NCBI GenBank assembly: GCA_039654915.1
Contig: CM077599.1
Span: forward strand, 80,134,001-80,198,000
Length of the DNA stretch: 64,000 nt
Reading direction: 5' to 3'
Source: Aquilaria yunnanensis
Taxonomy: Eukaryota > Streptophyta > Magnoliopsida > Malvales > Thymelaeaceae
Part shown: positions 23,546-35,300 of the stretch, one piece after another
Layout of the letters: each line of letters starts with the position of its first letter
How positions within the stretch are numbered: the first letter of the stretch is position 1
The notes under the pieces: model-generated
Database searches by the model: none
Told to the model about the DNA's origin: nothing
What the model saw: the letters and a program-made list of their open reading frames with translations, nothing else
Program-made: the position numbers and the translations under genes

Positions 23546-24860
23546 CTAATGAAGTTAATATGGGTTTCAGATTTTTTGTTATCCCAAGTAGGAGATCTTA
23601 GATCTTCGGGCAACAAAAAGGAAACCTAAGAGGATCCCTACTAAACATTAAGGTTTGATAAGTAAGCCACTAAGAACCTAAGCTAAGCTCCAAAAGCTTG
23701 GCAAGTCGGACCACATAAGGTAGATACCCTGCACAATAAGTTAAGGAGATGAGTCACTTACTCTAAGTAGCTAGTTAGAGGAGGGCAAGGGTTGGGGACG
23801 ACTTACTCCAAGATGACTGTAAGAAGATTTCATGGGGTTGGTTAAGTGCTAGCATAGGATATGAGGGCCAATATCCAAGTGCCCCAACCGTAAGAGCTCA
23901 CGGCAAATCTAGCACCTGCAGGTGTAAGAAAGTCCTAAGTACATTTGTATGTGCATATTTCATCCATCCATCCATCCACTCATTATTTGCATTGTTTGTT
24001 GTTCTTATTCTTGTTTTTTGTTGTGTTGTTGGTTGTTTATTTGTTATGTATGATATATGTGTGTGTGTGTGTATGTGTGTGTGTTTGTCATGCTTTGCAT
24101 GCTCGCATTTGTTTCTCCTTGTAAATGCTAAATCCTTTACTGAGTACTTTTGAGTATTCACCCCTTAAGTATTGTACAAGTATTAAGTAGGCTAGTCAGG
24201 CTTTACAGTTGATAAGGCATGACTGTTAAGATTAAGTTTTATTAGTTTGAAGGTACTCTTTAAGTATAAAACTTCAAGTTTCCAAGCTACTTAAAGTATA
24301 AGCTAGTACTGACCAAAGTATTTGCCTTTTAGTTTAAGTCTAAGTGAATATAAGGAAAGTGTGGCTCATCACTTGAAGCTAGCTTGCTTGGGTGAAGAGC
24401 TACGAATGGATTTTAGTAGATATATGTTGCTTCTTCTATATGTATGGTATTTTCATACAAAGAGATTGCATCTACTATTGTCCATTGGTGTGTATAACAC
24501 TATGGTTACATTTGAGTGCATAAAAAATTAAGATATATGAACATAGTTGTTACTTAATGTTAAAGTAACTAAAGTTTTTACATCTTGGCTTGTTTTAAAT
24601 TGTGTTTTCATTAACTGCCGTGACACCATTTTCAATGTTGTTTTAATTTATTATTATCGCATAGCCAGGACGATGTATGCGTATTTCTTATGCAAGGTAG
24701 GCTAAGTAACTAGTTGCACATAATAATTTAAAATATTTCACAAGTAATGACTGACTAATTGTAACCTAAGTGGGATCATAGTTCTCAAAGAATTTACCAG
24801 TGTTCGCAAATCAAGGCACTAGGGTTCTGTTCCGCCCACCTAAGGGTTGTAATCTACAAT
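23546..24860. other. Possible Ty3-gypsy LTR remnant, right part
   Basis: Continuation of the sequence cut by the CACTA element. It includes a (CATC)n run at 23960-23980, a (GT)n run near 24057-24085, and the 'tactgagtacttttgagtattcacccc' motif at about 24138. No coding domain is seen. The 69-codon frame at 24322-24531 has no recognisable motif. Confidence 0.3.
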
Positions 24861-24946
24861 TTTCTTAATGCTATTTTTACACTGTATGACCACAATATCT
24901 AAAATCTTAATTTCAATTGTTCGACAACTATCTACTGATAATTTTA

Positions 24947-26622
24947 TAGCCTAATTGCCCAGATGACCCCTGTATTATAGTGACTCTGCCAATACCTCGC
25001 CCGAACTTTTTTGTAGGTCTGAATCGAGCACTAAACTTTGATAACTGGACACTTTGCCCACCTAACTTAACTTCTGTCCATTTAAAAAGCGGACAAACCA
25101 CACAACTGTTACTTTAAGTTTCCTAACTTTTATCTTTTGCACCTCAATATTTTCCCTCCTCCAGTTAGGCTACTATCTTGGATCTAAGTCTCTACTTCCT
25201 TCAAGACCACCATAGCCTCCCTTCTTCACCACCTCCACCGCCACCACTATAGCTTCCATTCTCAAGTTATTTGCCTCCATTTTATTTTTTAAAATTTATA
25301 TTATATAAGTTGTAATTAATTTTAAAATCCAAACTTTTGAATTTTATTTTATTATAATATAAAGATGTAAATTATTTGGGAAAAATACTTAAAAAATACT
25401 ACAGAGTTAAATTCTTCAATTTATAATTTGATTGGGAAAGCTAAATGCCATATTGAAATTTTTTCAAAACCATAGTAATTAACTTGTGCTATATAAAATT
25501 TGGGTAAATTTCAATTTTACCAAAGAGAAAATAATTCCTTGACTTTTACTAAACTGAATATTAATATATTTTTACCAGAGAGAAAGATAAATTCAACATT
25601 TTTTATTATTGTTATTAATCTCGTAACTTCATACATGAGATTTATGTAATTTATCCAATCTTGTTCTTAAGATGTAATTGTTTATGAGTTATTTCTTGAG
25701 AATTGATGATTGTGTAATGCTCATAAAGGTGAAAGACTGTGATAAAGGTCGATCTTGATGATTAAAAGGGACTAGATTGGGAGGTGATTAAGAAATATTA
25801 AAAAATTTCATACACTATTTTTGTTTGAGAAATTTTAGCAACAGATCACAATATTTTGGTTGGTTTTATACTAAAATGTGGTCAGGGCCTAGGCTTATAA
25901 TATATCATTGAAATGATCTACAAGTCTACTTTAACATGGAAGAAACAAAATTTGATTTGGAGGCTTGAATAAGGAGTTATACTAATTCTCATAAGACATC
26001 ACTGAAATGACAGACGTTGCATAAGTCGGAAATTTGAAGAATAAACAGTATCAGTTTGGAGTCTAAAAGAGTTATGATTATTTTCGTAGTTATGGTTATT
26101 TTCGTAGGAGTATGTGACTCTATCAATCTTATTGGTGGTAGGCTAAGATGGATATTAAGGCATTCAAGTTGAACCAAGACTTTTGTAAATTAAATTAGAC
26201 TTTATTAATAGTTCAAGAACCTAAGTGATCAATCGTGGATAAGAGGTCTAGCTCGAATTAAGGCTACTGCAATTGCAGAGATAAGAACATACAAGTAGGG
26301 GTTCATCAGGGATGAAGACTTAGGTGGTAAGAGGAAATTAAAGTTTTGGGTGCAAATGATTGGATAAAACCTGAGATGAGTATGTTTAATTACAATTTAA
26401 GTCCCAAAGTTATTGTTTTGTACAATTAGAGACCTGGAATTTTAAATTGTATAATCAGATGCAATTTTGTTACATAACTAACGAAAAACATCCGAGTTAC
26501 TGAGTCAGGTTGGCAAAGTGTCTCAGTCATTAAAGTTCATAGCTCAATTCATACTCTCTAAAAGTTTAAGAGAATAATTAGCCGAGTCACTATAGTACAT
26601 AAGTCATCTAGGTATTTAGGCC
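24947..26622. mobile_element. Mutator-like element, family 2, copy 1
   Basis: The left end (GCCTAATTGCCCAGATGACCCC) is the inverse of the right end (near 26580-26622). Homology extends about 230 bp and includes 'tagtgactctgcca' / 'gccgagtcactata'. An 8 bp repeat, TAATTTTA, flanks the element (24939-24946 and 26623-26630). The interior has a short CCACC-rich stretch (25190-25270) and then AT-rich DNA with no recognised gene. Confidence 0.8.
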
Positions 26623-26712
26623 TAATTTTAACCTATCTAATATTTTTTTATAGTTAATAGATATTTTAAATTATTTTTTTATTTCTATGAATGTAAAATG
26701 ATATTTTATAAA

Positions 26713-27678
26713 TGGCCTAATTATTTATTTGAGCCTTGTACTATAGTGACTCGGTCATTCGCTCTCCTGGACTTTCGAGAGGTCATAGTCAATCCCTAAA
26801 CTTTAATAACTGGGACACTTTGCTCCATTCACTTAATATTCGTTTATTTAAAAAGGAAATAAATGACATAATTGACACTTAAGTTTTCAAATTTTTATCT
26901 TTTGGACCCAAATGTTTTGACGTCTCTCTTTTTAGTACTCCCTCTATCTTGTCTCGTCTTGCCGACCTTGTCCATCATTCGTCGCTTGTTCATCTGTTTG
27001 TCCATCGGTCATTGCCCATTCATCCGTCTCGTCCTGCTAGCCTCGTCCATCGATCATCATTGGTCCTAGTGGCCTCACCCACCACCTGTCCGCCCATCCG
27101 TTTCTCAATTTGTCTAGTCCTCGTCTAGTCCATCACTTCTCACCTTCGTCTATTCATCGATTAGCTGGTCTCAATTCACCCTCATCAATATCCCGGCCTT
27201 GATTTGCCGAGTCATTCCATCCTTGATTGTGCCATAAGTAAAACCATCGAAAGTGTTGGAATTGCGCCAAAATTAAGACTGCTAGAATTGAGCGAAATCA
27301 TGCTGGGACTGTGACCGTTGGAATAACACCGGATTGCATTGGAATTGTGCCAAAATTGAAATTGTCGATTGCACCAGAACTGAGACCGTCAAAATCGTGT
27401 AGGAATCACATCAAAATCTTGTTAGTTTTTGGTTTCTACATATTTAATTACAGTTTAAGTCCCAAAATTATTGATTTGTACAATTAAAGACCTGAAATTT
27501 TAAATTGTGGAATCAAGTGCACTTCTGTTACATAACTGACGAAAAACATCAAATTTAATGAGTTAATGGAGCAAGGTGTTCTGGTCATTAAAGTTTAGGG
27601 ATCGATTATAACCCTCAAAAGTTCAGTAGAGCGAATGGTCGAATCACTATAGTACAGGGGTCAAATATGTAATTAGGC
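26713..27678. mobile_element. Mutator-like element, family 2, copy 2
   Basis: Same TIR family as 24947-26622: the left end GGCCTAATTATTTATTTGAGCC and the right end inverse GCCTAATTACATATTTGACC both lead into 'tgtactatagtga'. A 9 bp repeat, TTTTATAAA, lies at 26704-26712 and 27679-27687. The cargo differs from copy 1. It is a GC-rich, internally repetitive stretch (26940-27420) in which phrases like 'cgtccatcgatcat' and 'ggaattgcgccaaaattaagactg' recur. I recognise no protein. Confidence 0.85.
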
Positions 27679-27689
27679 TTTTATAAACA

Positions 27690-28485
27690 TCAATTAGCTA
27701 TAAAAAAGACACTGGATAACTTGAAATTATTAGAATATAATTATCAGATAATTTAATTAGAACTTCTGAAGTTGTTGTCAAAAAGTATATAAAAAATAGG
27801 GGAAAGTGTAGATCTCGAAACCTCATGGGTGCAAATCTAATATCATTGAAGATTCAGGTGTAACTGTAAAAATACTCAATTTGCAATGAAAATGTGAGAA
27901 TAATTTCATGAAATTTATTGTACCTCTAAAAAAAGGGAATAAATCCGGTGTCTTATCTTTTTCTTCATCTTTTTTGCGTTTGCATGCTTTAAACGTGATT
28001 TTTCATTCATATTTAATCGTACCATGTTTGCATATTTTGTTGTTGATCTTTAGTTGAAGGTGAATTTGGTTTAACACTTTGATTTAGTCAAAACTTTTAA
28101 AATAAGCAATCGACCTTTTGTAGTTGCATTTGAGCCAACAGATAATATTCCTAACGAAACTTGCTAGAACACAGATATGAAATGCAAAACACAATATATT
28201 AAGTAAACGAGAAGGGAAAAAAAATCACAGAGAGAGAAAATAAAATATCAAAATTTATTAAGGCTTGCCTACTGTCAATGTATGCCTATACCATCTCCTC
28301 AAGCCCACAAGGTTTTCTTCTCTCTTTTTGTTTCTTTTTTTTTTTTCACATTATTCTTGATAAATAGTTCAATAACTTCCACTCTCGCTTATATTCCCGG
28401 GAGGCCTGACGTCCCCCTAATTCACTTTTATGAAGAATCTCCCTAATTTACTTGTTGCCTCCCTATATATGTGCGGGAGTAAATT
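27690..28485. other. Intergenic; holds one copy of a 240 bp direct repeat
   Basis: No gene. The segment 28160-28410 ('cttgctagaacacagatatgaaatgcaaaacacaatat...') recurs in the same orientation at 31165-31360, on the far side of the hAT-like element. Confidence 0.6.
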
Positions 28486-29062
28486 CAAGAATGGTCCCTA
28501 ACCTTTAGTAATTATTTCCTTTTAGTTCCTAACTTATTGAATATTCTGTTTTAGTCCTAAATATATTAAAAATATTTTTATTTTAGTCCTAGAAACATTT
28601 CATTTTTGTCCCAATTGAATAAAATTTGCTAACTCAAAATATTTTTCTGATAATAACTTTTTAGATCATAATTTAAACTATCCAATAACAGTTTTATAAT
28701 AAATTTAATCTGTATAATAAATTTTTAACAGTTATTGAAAAATTCAAATAATCTTTTTTTTTCTCTTTGTAAATTAAATTTATTTCATTCAGGAAGAAAA
28801 AAAGCTACTAATTTAAATTTTCAATTTATTGTAAAAAAATATCTAACTGTTTAAATCTATAGAAAAACAGTTGTCGAATGTTTAAATTATAATTTCAAAA
28901 ATTTCTATCAGATAATTATTTTGAGTTAAAGAATTTCATCTAGTGAGGGATCAAAATGAAACAATTTTAATAGGTTTAGGACAAAAAAAGAATATTAAAT
29001 AGGTTATGGACTAAAATGAAATAATAATTAAATATTATGAACCATTTGTGCCATTTATCCTT
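28486..29062. mobile_element. Short Mutator-like element without cargo
   Basis: From 28486 (gagtaaattcaagaatggtccctaaccttt) to 29062 (gaaccatttgtgccatttatcc) the halves are inverted copies over about 200 bp each, including 'ttttagtcctaaatatattaaaa' / 'ttttaataggtttaggacaaaa'. Flanks share TATATGT, a weak TSD. It is mostly TIR, close to a MITE. Confidence 0.7.
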
Positions 29063-29072
29063 ATATGTAGAG

Positions 29073-31128
29073 TAGGGGTGAGTATGGGTTGGGTAAACTC
29101 GAAACCCAACCTGAACCACCCCCATTGGGTTGGGTTGAGTTGGGAAAAAATGGACCATGGTTCCCAAGTTGGTTTTACATATAAGATAATCGACAGTTCT
29201 TGAGTTGGTTTTGGTTCAGGTAAAATTCATTCTCAGTCCCTTAGCTTTCTTGTTTGTCCTAAAGTGGTCTCTTATCTTCAAAAGTGTCTCATAAAGTCCC
29301 TTATCTCGTAAAGCACATCCCACTTAAGTCTTTTCCATTAATTTCTTCGCTATTTTAGGCGGAACTTGATGATGCGGTGCTTCCTAGGTCGAAATGGCAT
29401 TCCATAGTGCCATGTGGCATCCTACAATTGACTAGACTGAAAGAACAAGAAACTTTAGGCTAAAACTGACATAAACACATAATCTATGGGCTTAAAACGT
29501 AGATTGACACATACTCATCTTCTTCCCCAAATTCACCTTTGCAAAAAAGTGACAACGTCACCCTCTTGACCTATTAATGAATCCAACCCCAATTTTACCA
29601 CCTTCGCCTCCATGTTCACTCCGTTCCGCCTCATGCTAGTCGCTGTCGCTTGGCTCCACCTTCATGACAATCATAGAGGAGATGCCTTCTTAGGAAAAGG
29701 AGGGCACAGAGGTCAAATTCTGGTTCTTTGAAAATCAACATAAAAAATTGATTGTCTAATTTCGATTAAAAGAGTTACAATTCCTAGGAGAAATCTCCTC
29801 GACTCTTCAATTTTCGCCGGCGGGCTAAAGGTAAGGAAGGAGGCAATGTGGGTATCGGGAGGTGGAAAAAGGAGCAACGGGCTGGAGGGAAAGAGATAAA
29901 AGGTAGGGAAGGAGAGGCAAGATGGTTATCAAGATGTGGAAAATGATCAATGGGCTAAAAGGAGGGCTAGCAGGAGAGTTAGTAACGGAGAGGCAGAGGT
30001 GCGCGGTGACATGGATAGTGGAAGCAATCAAGAATTTTGGGATAAAGAATATTATGGGTTAATTTAAGTCTTAAGTCCTTCAGATTGTGTGTTTCTATCA
30101 ATTTTAATCTCATATTTATTATTCTTCCATATCAGTTACTTATTATTATGACATAGGACGCCATGTGGCAGAGTTAGTGCCACATAGGAATTTTTCATTC
30201 AAGATAACAGATCAACTGACAGAATGGACTAAAATAAGACACATTAAAGGAGGTAGGGGACTTTAAAAGACACTTTTGAAGATAAGGGACCATTTTAGGA
30301 CAATTCTTAAAGTAAGAGGCCATCTTTGAATTTTAATCATTCTAGTTCCATATAGAACCAACCTGAGATGGAACCAAACCTGAAGTATTTATATAATTAT
30401 ATAATAAAAACTATAGTATTACTAATATATATATATGTATTTCTTTAAAAAATTATGATGATTATCTTGTGTTTTTATATTAAACCACTAAATTAATATC
30501 CCAAATTGAAACAACATGGAAGCTGTGGAATTGTTCATGAAATTTTTCAATTTTCACTTGAATCACTTCGTTTCCTAAACCGACTATTTATGAGTTACTT
30601 TGCTTTCGGTTTCTCTACTCTAGCCTACTTTCTACAACACAATCCCCATGTTTTTTCAGTTATAAGTCATGTGAAATTGGAAATTCATGACATCAACATA
30701 TTTCAAATTTGATACTGAAAAAGATGGTCTTAAAAGATCAGCTTTTTGTGTTGAATGTCATACGAATGTTGAAATTACTAGAGGGAAGTAAATTGATTAA
30801 GATGAAATATACTTCACAAGCAACTTTTTTGAACCATTTTGGTAACAACATTTTAAACTTTTATGAAAATGTCTAAGTACATGTATTTAAATATTAATTT
30901 AATTGTATGTTATGATGATATTTCATAAACTGGTTATGGATGCAATTTTATTAAATTTTGATATTGTTATAAGTATATGGTATAAACCGAAAAACAAGAA
31001 CCATGATTCTATGTTCTGTTCGGTTCTCAGTTCTCGAGTTAGGTAGAAAAATTTTGAAACGCAAGTCATTTCAAGTTGGATCAGTTTCACCATAAAACCA
31101 AACCAACCCGAACTATGCTCACCCCTAA
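29073..31128. mobile_element. hAT-like non-autonomous element, interrupted
   Basis: The left end TAGGGGTGAGTATGGGTTGGG and the right end inverse (TTAGGGGTGAGCATAGTTCGGG) form matching TIRs of the TAGGGGTG type found on plant hAT elements. Inside, phrases such as 'cttgagttggttttggttcag' and 'ttcggttctcagttctcgag' echo each other. The element is interrupted by a Mutator-like element at 29219-30338. No transposase is present and no clear 8 bp TSD could be read. Confidence 0.55.
29219..30338. mobile_element. Mutator-like element nested in hAT-like element
   Basis: The left end (GGTAAAATTCATTCTCAGTCCC) and the right end inverse (GATTAAAATTCAAAGATGGCC) lead into about 280 bp of inverted homology, for example 'tcttatcttcaaaagtgtctcataaagtccc' against 'gggactttaaaagacacttttgaagataaggga'. 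Flanks TTTTGGTTC and TTCTAGTTC agree at 7 of 9 positions. The centre contains two copies of a roughly 78 bp purine-rich unit (29840-29990). Its family is that of 14224-15498. Confidence 0.75.
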
Positions 31129-31164
31129 TGCGGGGCCAGGATGTATTGCTGATTAGGACCAATA

Positions 31165-31436
31165 CTTGCTAGAACATATATATGAAATTCAAAACACAAT
31201 ACAATAAGTAATGGAGAAAAAAAAAAAGAAGATATAAAAATTATTAAAGGCTTGGCTTCTGTTAATGGACACCTATATAGAAGTTTTTTTATTTTCACAT
31301 TAATCTTGAAAAATAGTATGGTAACTTAATTTTCACTCTCACTCATGTTTCCTTACGGCCTCTCAATTACGCATTTACTATGATTGTTGGCATTTATTTG
31401 CATTAATTACATGTTTAAATCTTAGCCTTTAATTAT
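31165..31436. repeat. Second copy of 240 bp direct repeat
   Basis: Matches 28160-28410 with moderate divergence ('cttgctagaacatatatatgaaattcaaaacacaatac...ttattaaaggcttggcttctgttaatg'). No gene. Confidence 0.6.
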
Positions 31437-32810
31437 GGGTAAATGACATTTATTGTCCCTAAACTATACTAATATTGCTTAATCATCTTGAAACTATGAA
31501 TCGCTGAATCAATCATTTTCAAACTATTTAATTGTTACACCTGTCATTCTGCCATTATTTTAGCCATTAAAAAGTAACTAAAACTGGGGAAAATTTGCAC
31601 AATTAGTCCTAATACTTAGGAAACTTTTCTATTTGAGTCCTAAAATTTTTATTTAAGGCTTTTAATTCTTTTCTTTTCTTTCTTAAAGCATTTTTGTCCT
31701 TTTTCCTTCTTGCTTCTCGAAATTTTTTTGGTTGATTTATTGAAAAACCTATATTAATCATTGCTAGGATTTATAAGACATTTTTTTTGTTGATTTATTG
31801 AAACACCGAAATAGAAGTTTGCTGCTCTGTTTTCTTGCCACAGCTCTAGTTCTTCATGCTTCTCAAGTAAGGCATGTGGCTCTATTTAGATTTAGTTCTA
31901 AGAAATAGAGAAGGGTCAATTATTGAAGAAGCGAAAGAAGATTGAGACAAGGGTTGACGGGTTGTGGGAAATGGTGTTGTTTATTCTTCTGTTCTACATC
32001 GTTGCAATTTCACTCAACAACGAAGGTTCTGTCGTTTGCCTCTCTACTTTGATCGTTGATTTTTTTCTCCTTTATTGCATTTCATATTGGTTTAGAGGAT
32101 TTTTTAAATTTTATTCAATGATTTGTTTTTCTTTTGGTGATTCGAGGTTTCTAGTAAAGAAGGTCCATCTGCAATTGTAGATTTCTAAAGAGCCTATGAT
32201 TTATCAAAAAAATCCCCCATTGATCAATCAAATAATGGGATCCTATTAATCCCTTTAATTAGTACCAAACTACCCCTTAAAAAGTTGTTTCTAACTGTAG
32301 GTCTATATAAGATTTTCAAATCACCCCACCATAAACTGTCTGTGTGCACTTTTTGTGCACATGTTTAGGCTCCTATGTTATTGTATCTAATTGTTACTAA
32401 CTCAATAAAATGACCCAAAAAATTCCCAATAAGCAAGAAAAAAACAAAAGACAAAGAAGCCTTAAAAAAGAAAGACTTAAAAATCAAAGTGATGGAAGCT
32501 ATGTAAAAAATAAAAGGAATTGTAATCTGAAGTAGAAAAAAAAATTGAACTAATAATATAAATATTTTTATAGTTTTAGGCCAGAACTAGAAAATCGTAA
32601 AGTTTTAGGACTCAACTAGAAAATTTTTCTATGTATACAACTAACTGTGCCATTTTTCCTTAAATTTCCATTACTTCTTAATGCCTGATATAACGGTAGG
32701 ATAATGAGTGCAACAATTGGATAATTTAAGCATATCAATGCAACAATTTATAGTTTCGAGATGTTTAAGTAAAATTGATGATAATATAGGGATGACAAAT
32801 GTCATTTACT
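31437..32810. mobile_element. Mutator-like element with unidentified interior
   Basis: The left end GGGTAAATGACATTTATTGTCCC is matched in inverse by 'gggatgacaaatgtcatttact' at the right end, with homology of about 200 bp. A perfect 10 bp repeat, CTTTAATTAT, flanks it (31427-31436 and 32811-32820). The interior (31680-32540) includes an 85-codon frame (31923-32180) without recognisable motifs. It is rich in hydrophobic residues because of its T content and I do not consider it a gene. Confidence 0.82.
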
Positions 32811-33018
32811 CTTTAATTATTATTCATGTTCTAACATCAACCTACTTTTTTTTTGGTAGCATGTCTTCAATCTTAATAAAACATTTCATTTTGATTTCTT
32901 TTAATAGAAATTGTTATGTTGGATGAAAAGCTCCACGTCAACACACAGTATAAGTAAAAACGCTAGTTGTAACCACTGAAACTTTTTTATCTGCCAAACA
33001 CAATGGAACTTTTTAATC

Positions 33019-34555
33019 GGGTAAATTTCATTTATGGTCCCTAACCTTATCCCATCATCCTAAATGAGTCCCTAACCTTCATTTTGTCCTCTTAAAGTCC
33101 CTGGGTAAATTCCATTTATGGTCCCTAACCTTATTGCATCATGCTAAATGAGTCCCTAACCTTCATTTTGTCTTCTTAAAGTCCCAAACCTCCATATTTC
33201 TGTCTCACTTGTAGTCCTTCCATCATTTTCATGGTTAATTTTGACAGAATTTTGTAACAAATACCAACATTGGTCGTCTATTTTTTTATTCTCACTCAAA
33301 TAACCCTCAAACTAATAAATTTATCACTACAACCATCATCTCCCCTTCTCTTCCTCCCTCACCATCTCCAGCTACCACATCTTTCTTCCATTGCTTTGTG
33401 AACTTGGAATTGTAGTTGCATCTAGTTAGAGGAGGAAGCGTAGGGATGTAGCTCACATTGTAATTTATAATTTTAACTCACATTTTCGAATGCATTCCTG
33501 GCGGAGGATCGGATGTAGTAATCGACTCGATCACTGGTCGAATTGACGACTCTCTCTGCTTGCGTTCCCTTCTGCTTCAATTATCGTCACATCGTCGCCC
33601 AGAATCTTGGTCGCAGATGGGGCCAGAGGAAGAAGGTTCTCGATCCCGAAAATTAACCCTCTCTGGAAGTAATAGTGGTGATAAAGCAACCTCTTCTGCC
33701 CAAATTTGGATCGAGCTCAGCAGCGCTATCAAAAGCTTGACGTAGGCTGCCTCGTGGTCGGGCTTCTTGGCATCGTTCGAGACCTCGGCAAGCATGGCGT
33801 ATGAGGCACAGAGAAGATCCGACTCCACTTGGCCCATTAAGACATGTTGATTGAAGAGGACCCAGGTGAAGCAAACATTATGGATCTGTTGATTGATTCC
33901 CAAGGTAAACCAGGTTTTCTTCATGAGCTCGATGAGCTCGTCGACCTCGTCGAGCACAAGGGTTTCATCGTGGAATTCAAAGATGGAGTGGAGGAAGGAC
34001 ATATAAAGGTGTATGTTGGGGGGGAAGCCGCCAACCCAGTGGCAGACGTTTGTAGTGGAGCCGTTGGATGAGCGCTAGGAGATAGAGACTACATTGTTGT
34101 AGAGGGTGCTCATGGTATCAGAGTTCTTGCTGGTGTCAATGGGGCGGGAGTCAGCAGAGCAGATGATCTCGCAGAGGTGGATGGCGAAGGTGTTGGATTT
34201 GTTGAGGGGGATAGAGGCGTGTTGTAGCAAACCCACCTTAAGGACCTTGAGCTATCGTTCTTGCCATAAATGTGCGAGGATGTGATGGCTGGAGATGGTG
34301 AGGGAGAAAGAGAGGGGAAATGATGGTTGTAGTGATAAATTTATTAGCTTGAGGGTTATTTGAGTGAGAATAAAAAAAATATAAGACTAATGTTGCCATT
34401 TGTCACAAAAATTCTGTTATAGTTAATCATAAAAATGACGGAAGGATTACTATTAAGACAGAAATATGGAGGTTGGGGACTTTAAGAAGACAAAATGAAA
34501 ATTAGGGACTCATTTAGGACAACACGATAAAGTTGAAAACCATAAATGAAATTAA
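33019..34555. mobile_element. Mutator-like element (Pack-MULE) carrying unc-13-like fragment
   Basis: The left end GGGTAAATTTCATTTATGGTCC is matched by the right end 'accataaatgaaatt' (inverse, about 34540-34555). The TIRs extend about 230-250 bp. They are of the same family as 1059-2384, sharing the phrases on 'ccttcattttgtcctcttaaagtccc' and 'tattctcactcaaataaccc...aactaataaat'. The left terminus is duplicated in tandem (33019-33103 and 33104-33190). The right tip lacks the last bases (TTACCC), so no TSD can be read. The cargo is on the minus strand. Confidence 0.82.
33680..34290 (-). pseudogene. unc-13 homolog (DUF810/MUN domain, PATROL1-like) fragment, captured
   Basis: In one minus-strand frame the sequence reads HILAHLWQER, a stop, LKVLKVGLLQHASIPLNKS, then CSADSRPIDTSKNSDTM, NNVVSIS, another stop (TAG at 34075-34077, where the family has Trp or Cys), RSSNGS, NVCHWVGGFPP-like text, MSFLHSIFEFHDETLVLDEV, DELIELMKKTWFTLGI, HNVCFTWVLFNQHV and GQVESDLLCASYAMLAEV. 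This matches plant MUN-domain unc-13 homologs such as PATROL1, which tethers proton-ATPase vesicles to the plasma membrane in guard cells. About 200 of roughly 1000 residues are present, with at least two in-frame stops. Similarity fades below about 33700, where a GC-rich unrelated tail begins. The fragment is non-functional and bounded by the TIRs. Confidence 0.88.
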
Positions 34556-34854
34556 TGATTGGACCCTCTGGTCTCCCATTCTCCGCCATTCTCCTTAAAC
34601 CTCCGCTCGTTCTTTTTCTCTCTTTGAATTAATGTAACTACATGAATGTACTTGTCAATCAAAATTCCAGAACTAACAAGGTTAAAAAGTCGGGCTGAAC
34701 CTTTCCAACTGTTGTGAGGATTAATGGAATCAAATAAAGGGAATTGTCAACGCATCAACAACTCGATCACCTGGACAATATCTTGAACCGAAGACCAATC
34801 AATTCCTTAAAAAAAAAAAAAAAAAATCATTGAATAACAACAGTACACGATTGC
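34556..34854. other. Intergenic
   Basis: Contains a CT-rich leader-like stretch (34575-34630) and an A-run (34809-34827). No gene. Confidence 0.5.
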
Positions 34855-35300
34855 TCATGTCTGAGCACTCCCCAATCCTATGATCGAGCGACGCGATTGA
34901 ATGGGCGTTGAGGCGCGACCACAGCCAATTGGTGAATCAAAGGATGGTGCAAGTGCAACGGCAGACCGCGGTGTCGCTGGGAACGACTGGGCTGCCTTGG
35001 AATTGGACTCTTTGGGGATCCGACGGGAAATTATCCAAAACGTGCGGGTGATTTCCTCTCTTTTCTGCCTCAAATGGCGCTGCGTATTCTACGCCACGCA
35101 AGTAGGTGATCTCCGAATCTGAATTTCCAGAACTTGAGTTGGGCTTACTTTCTGCCATTGATGGAACAAAGAAGGAAGCAGGAAGAAATGGAGGAGGCGA
35201 ACTTAAGGCAACTAATTAACCATGCAAAGTGCTAGAATTCAATGCCACTTGCAGCCCTGTAAATGCCAGTGACAAACTCGATGTGGACCTTAATAACTTC
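34855..35300 (-). pseudogene. Unidentified gene fragment with 5' leader, copy 2
   Basis: The minus strand reads from a CT-rich leader (35160-35215, ending tttgttccatca) into ATG at 35156-35158 with MAESKPNSSSGNSDSEITYL, then VEYAAPFEAEKRGNHPHVLD and NFPSDPQRV. That frame ends at 34937, while a second overlapping frame runs on to 34855 (SPIGCGRASTPIQSRRSI), suggesting a frameshift. The leader and start match copy 1 at 15600-15840. I do not recognise the protein. It may be a captured or retrocopied gene end. Confidence 0.35.

Noticed and set aside
24322..24531. 69-codon frame
   Set aside because: Lies in LTR-like repeat DNA with no motif.
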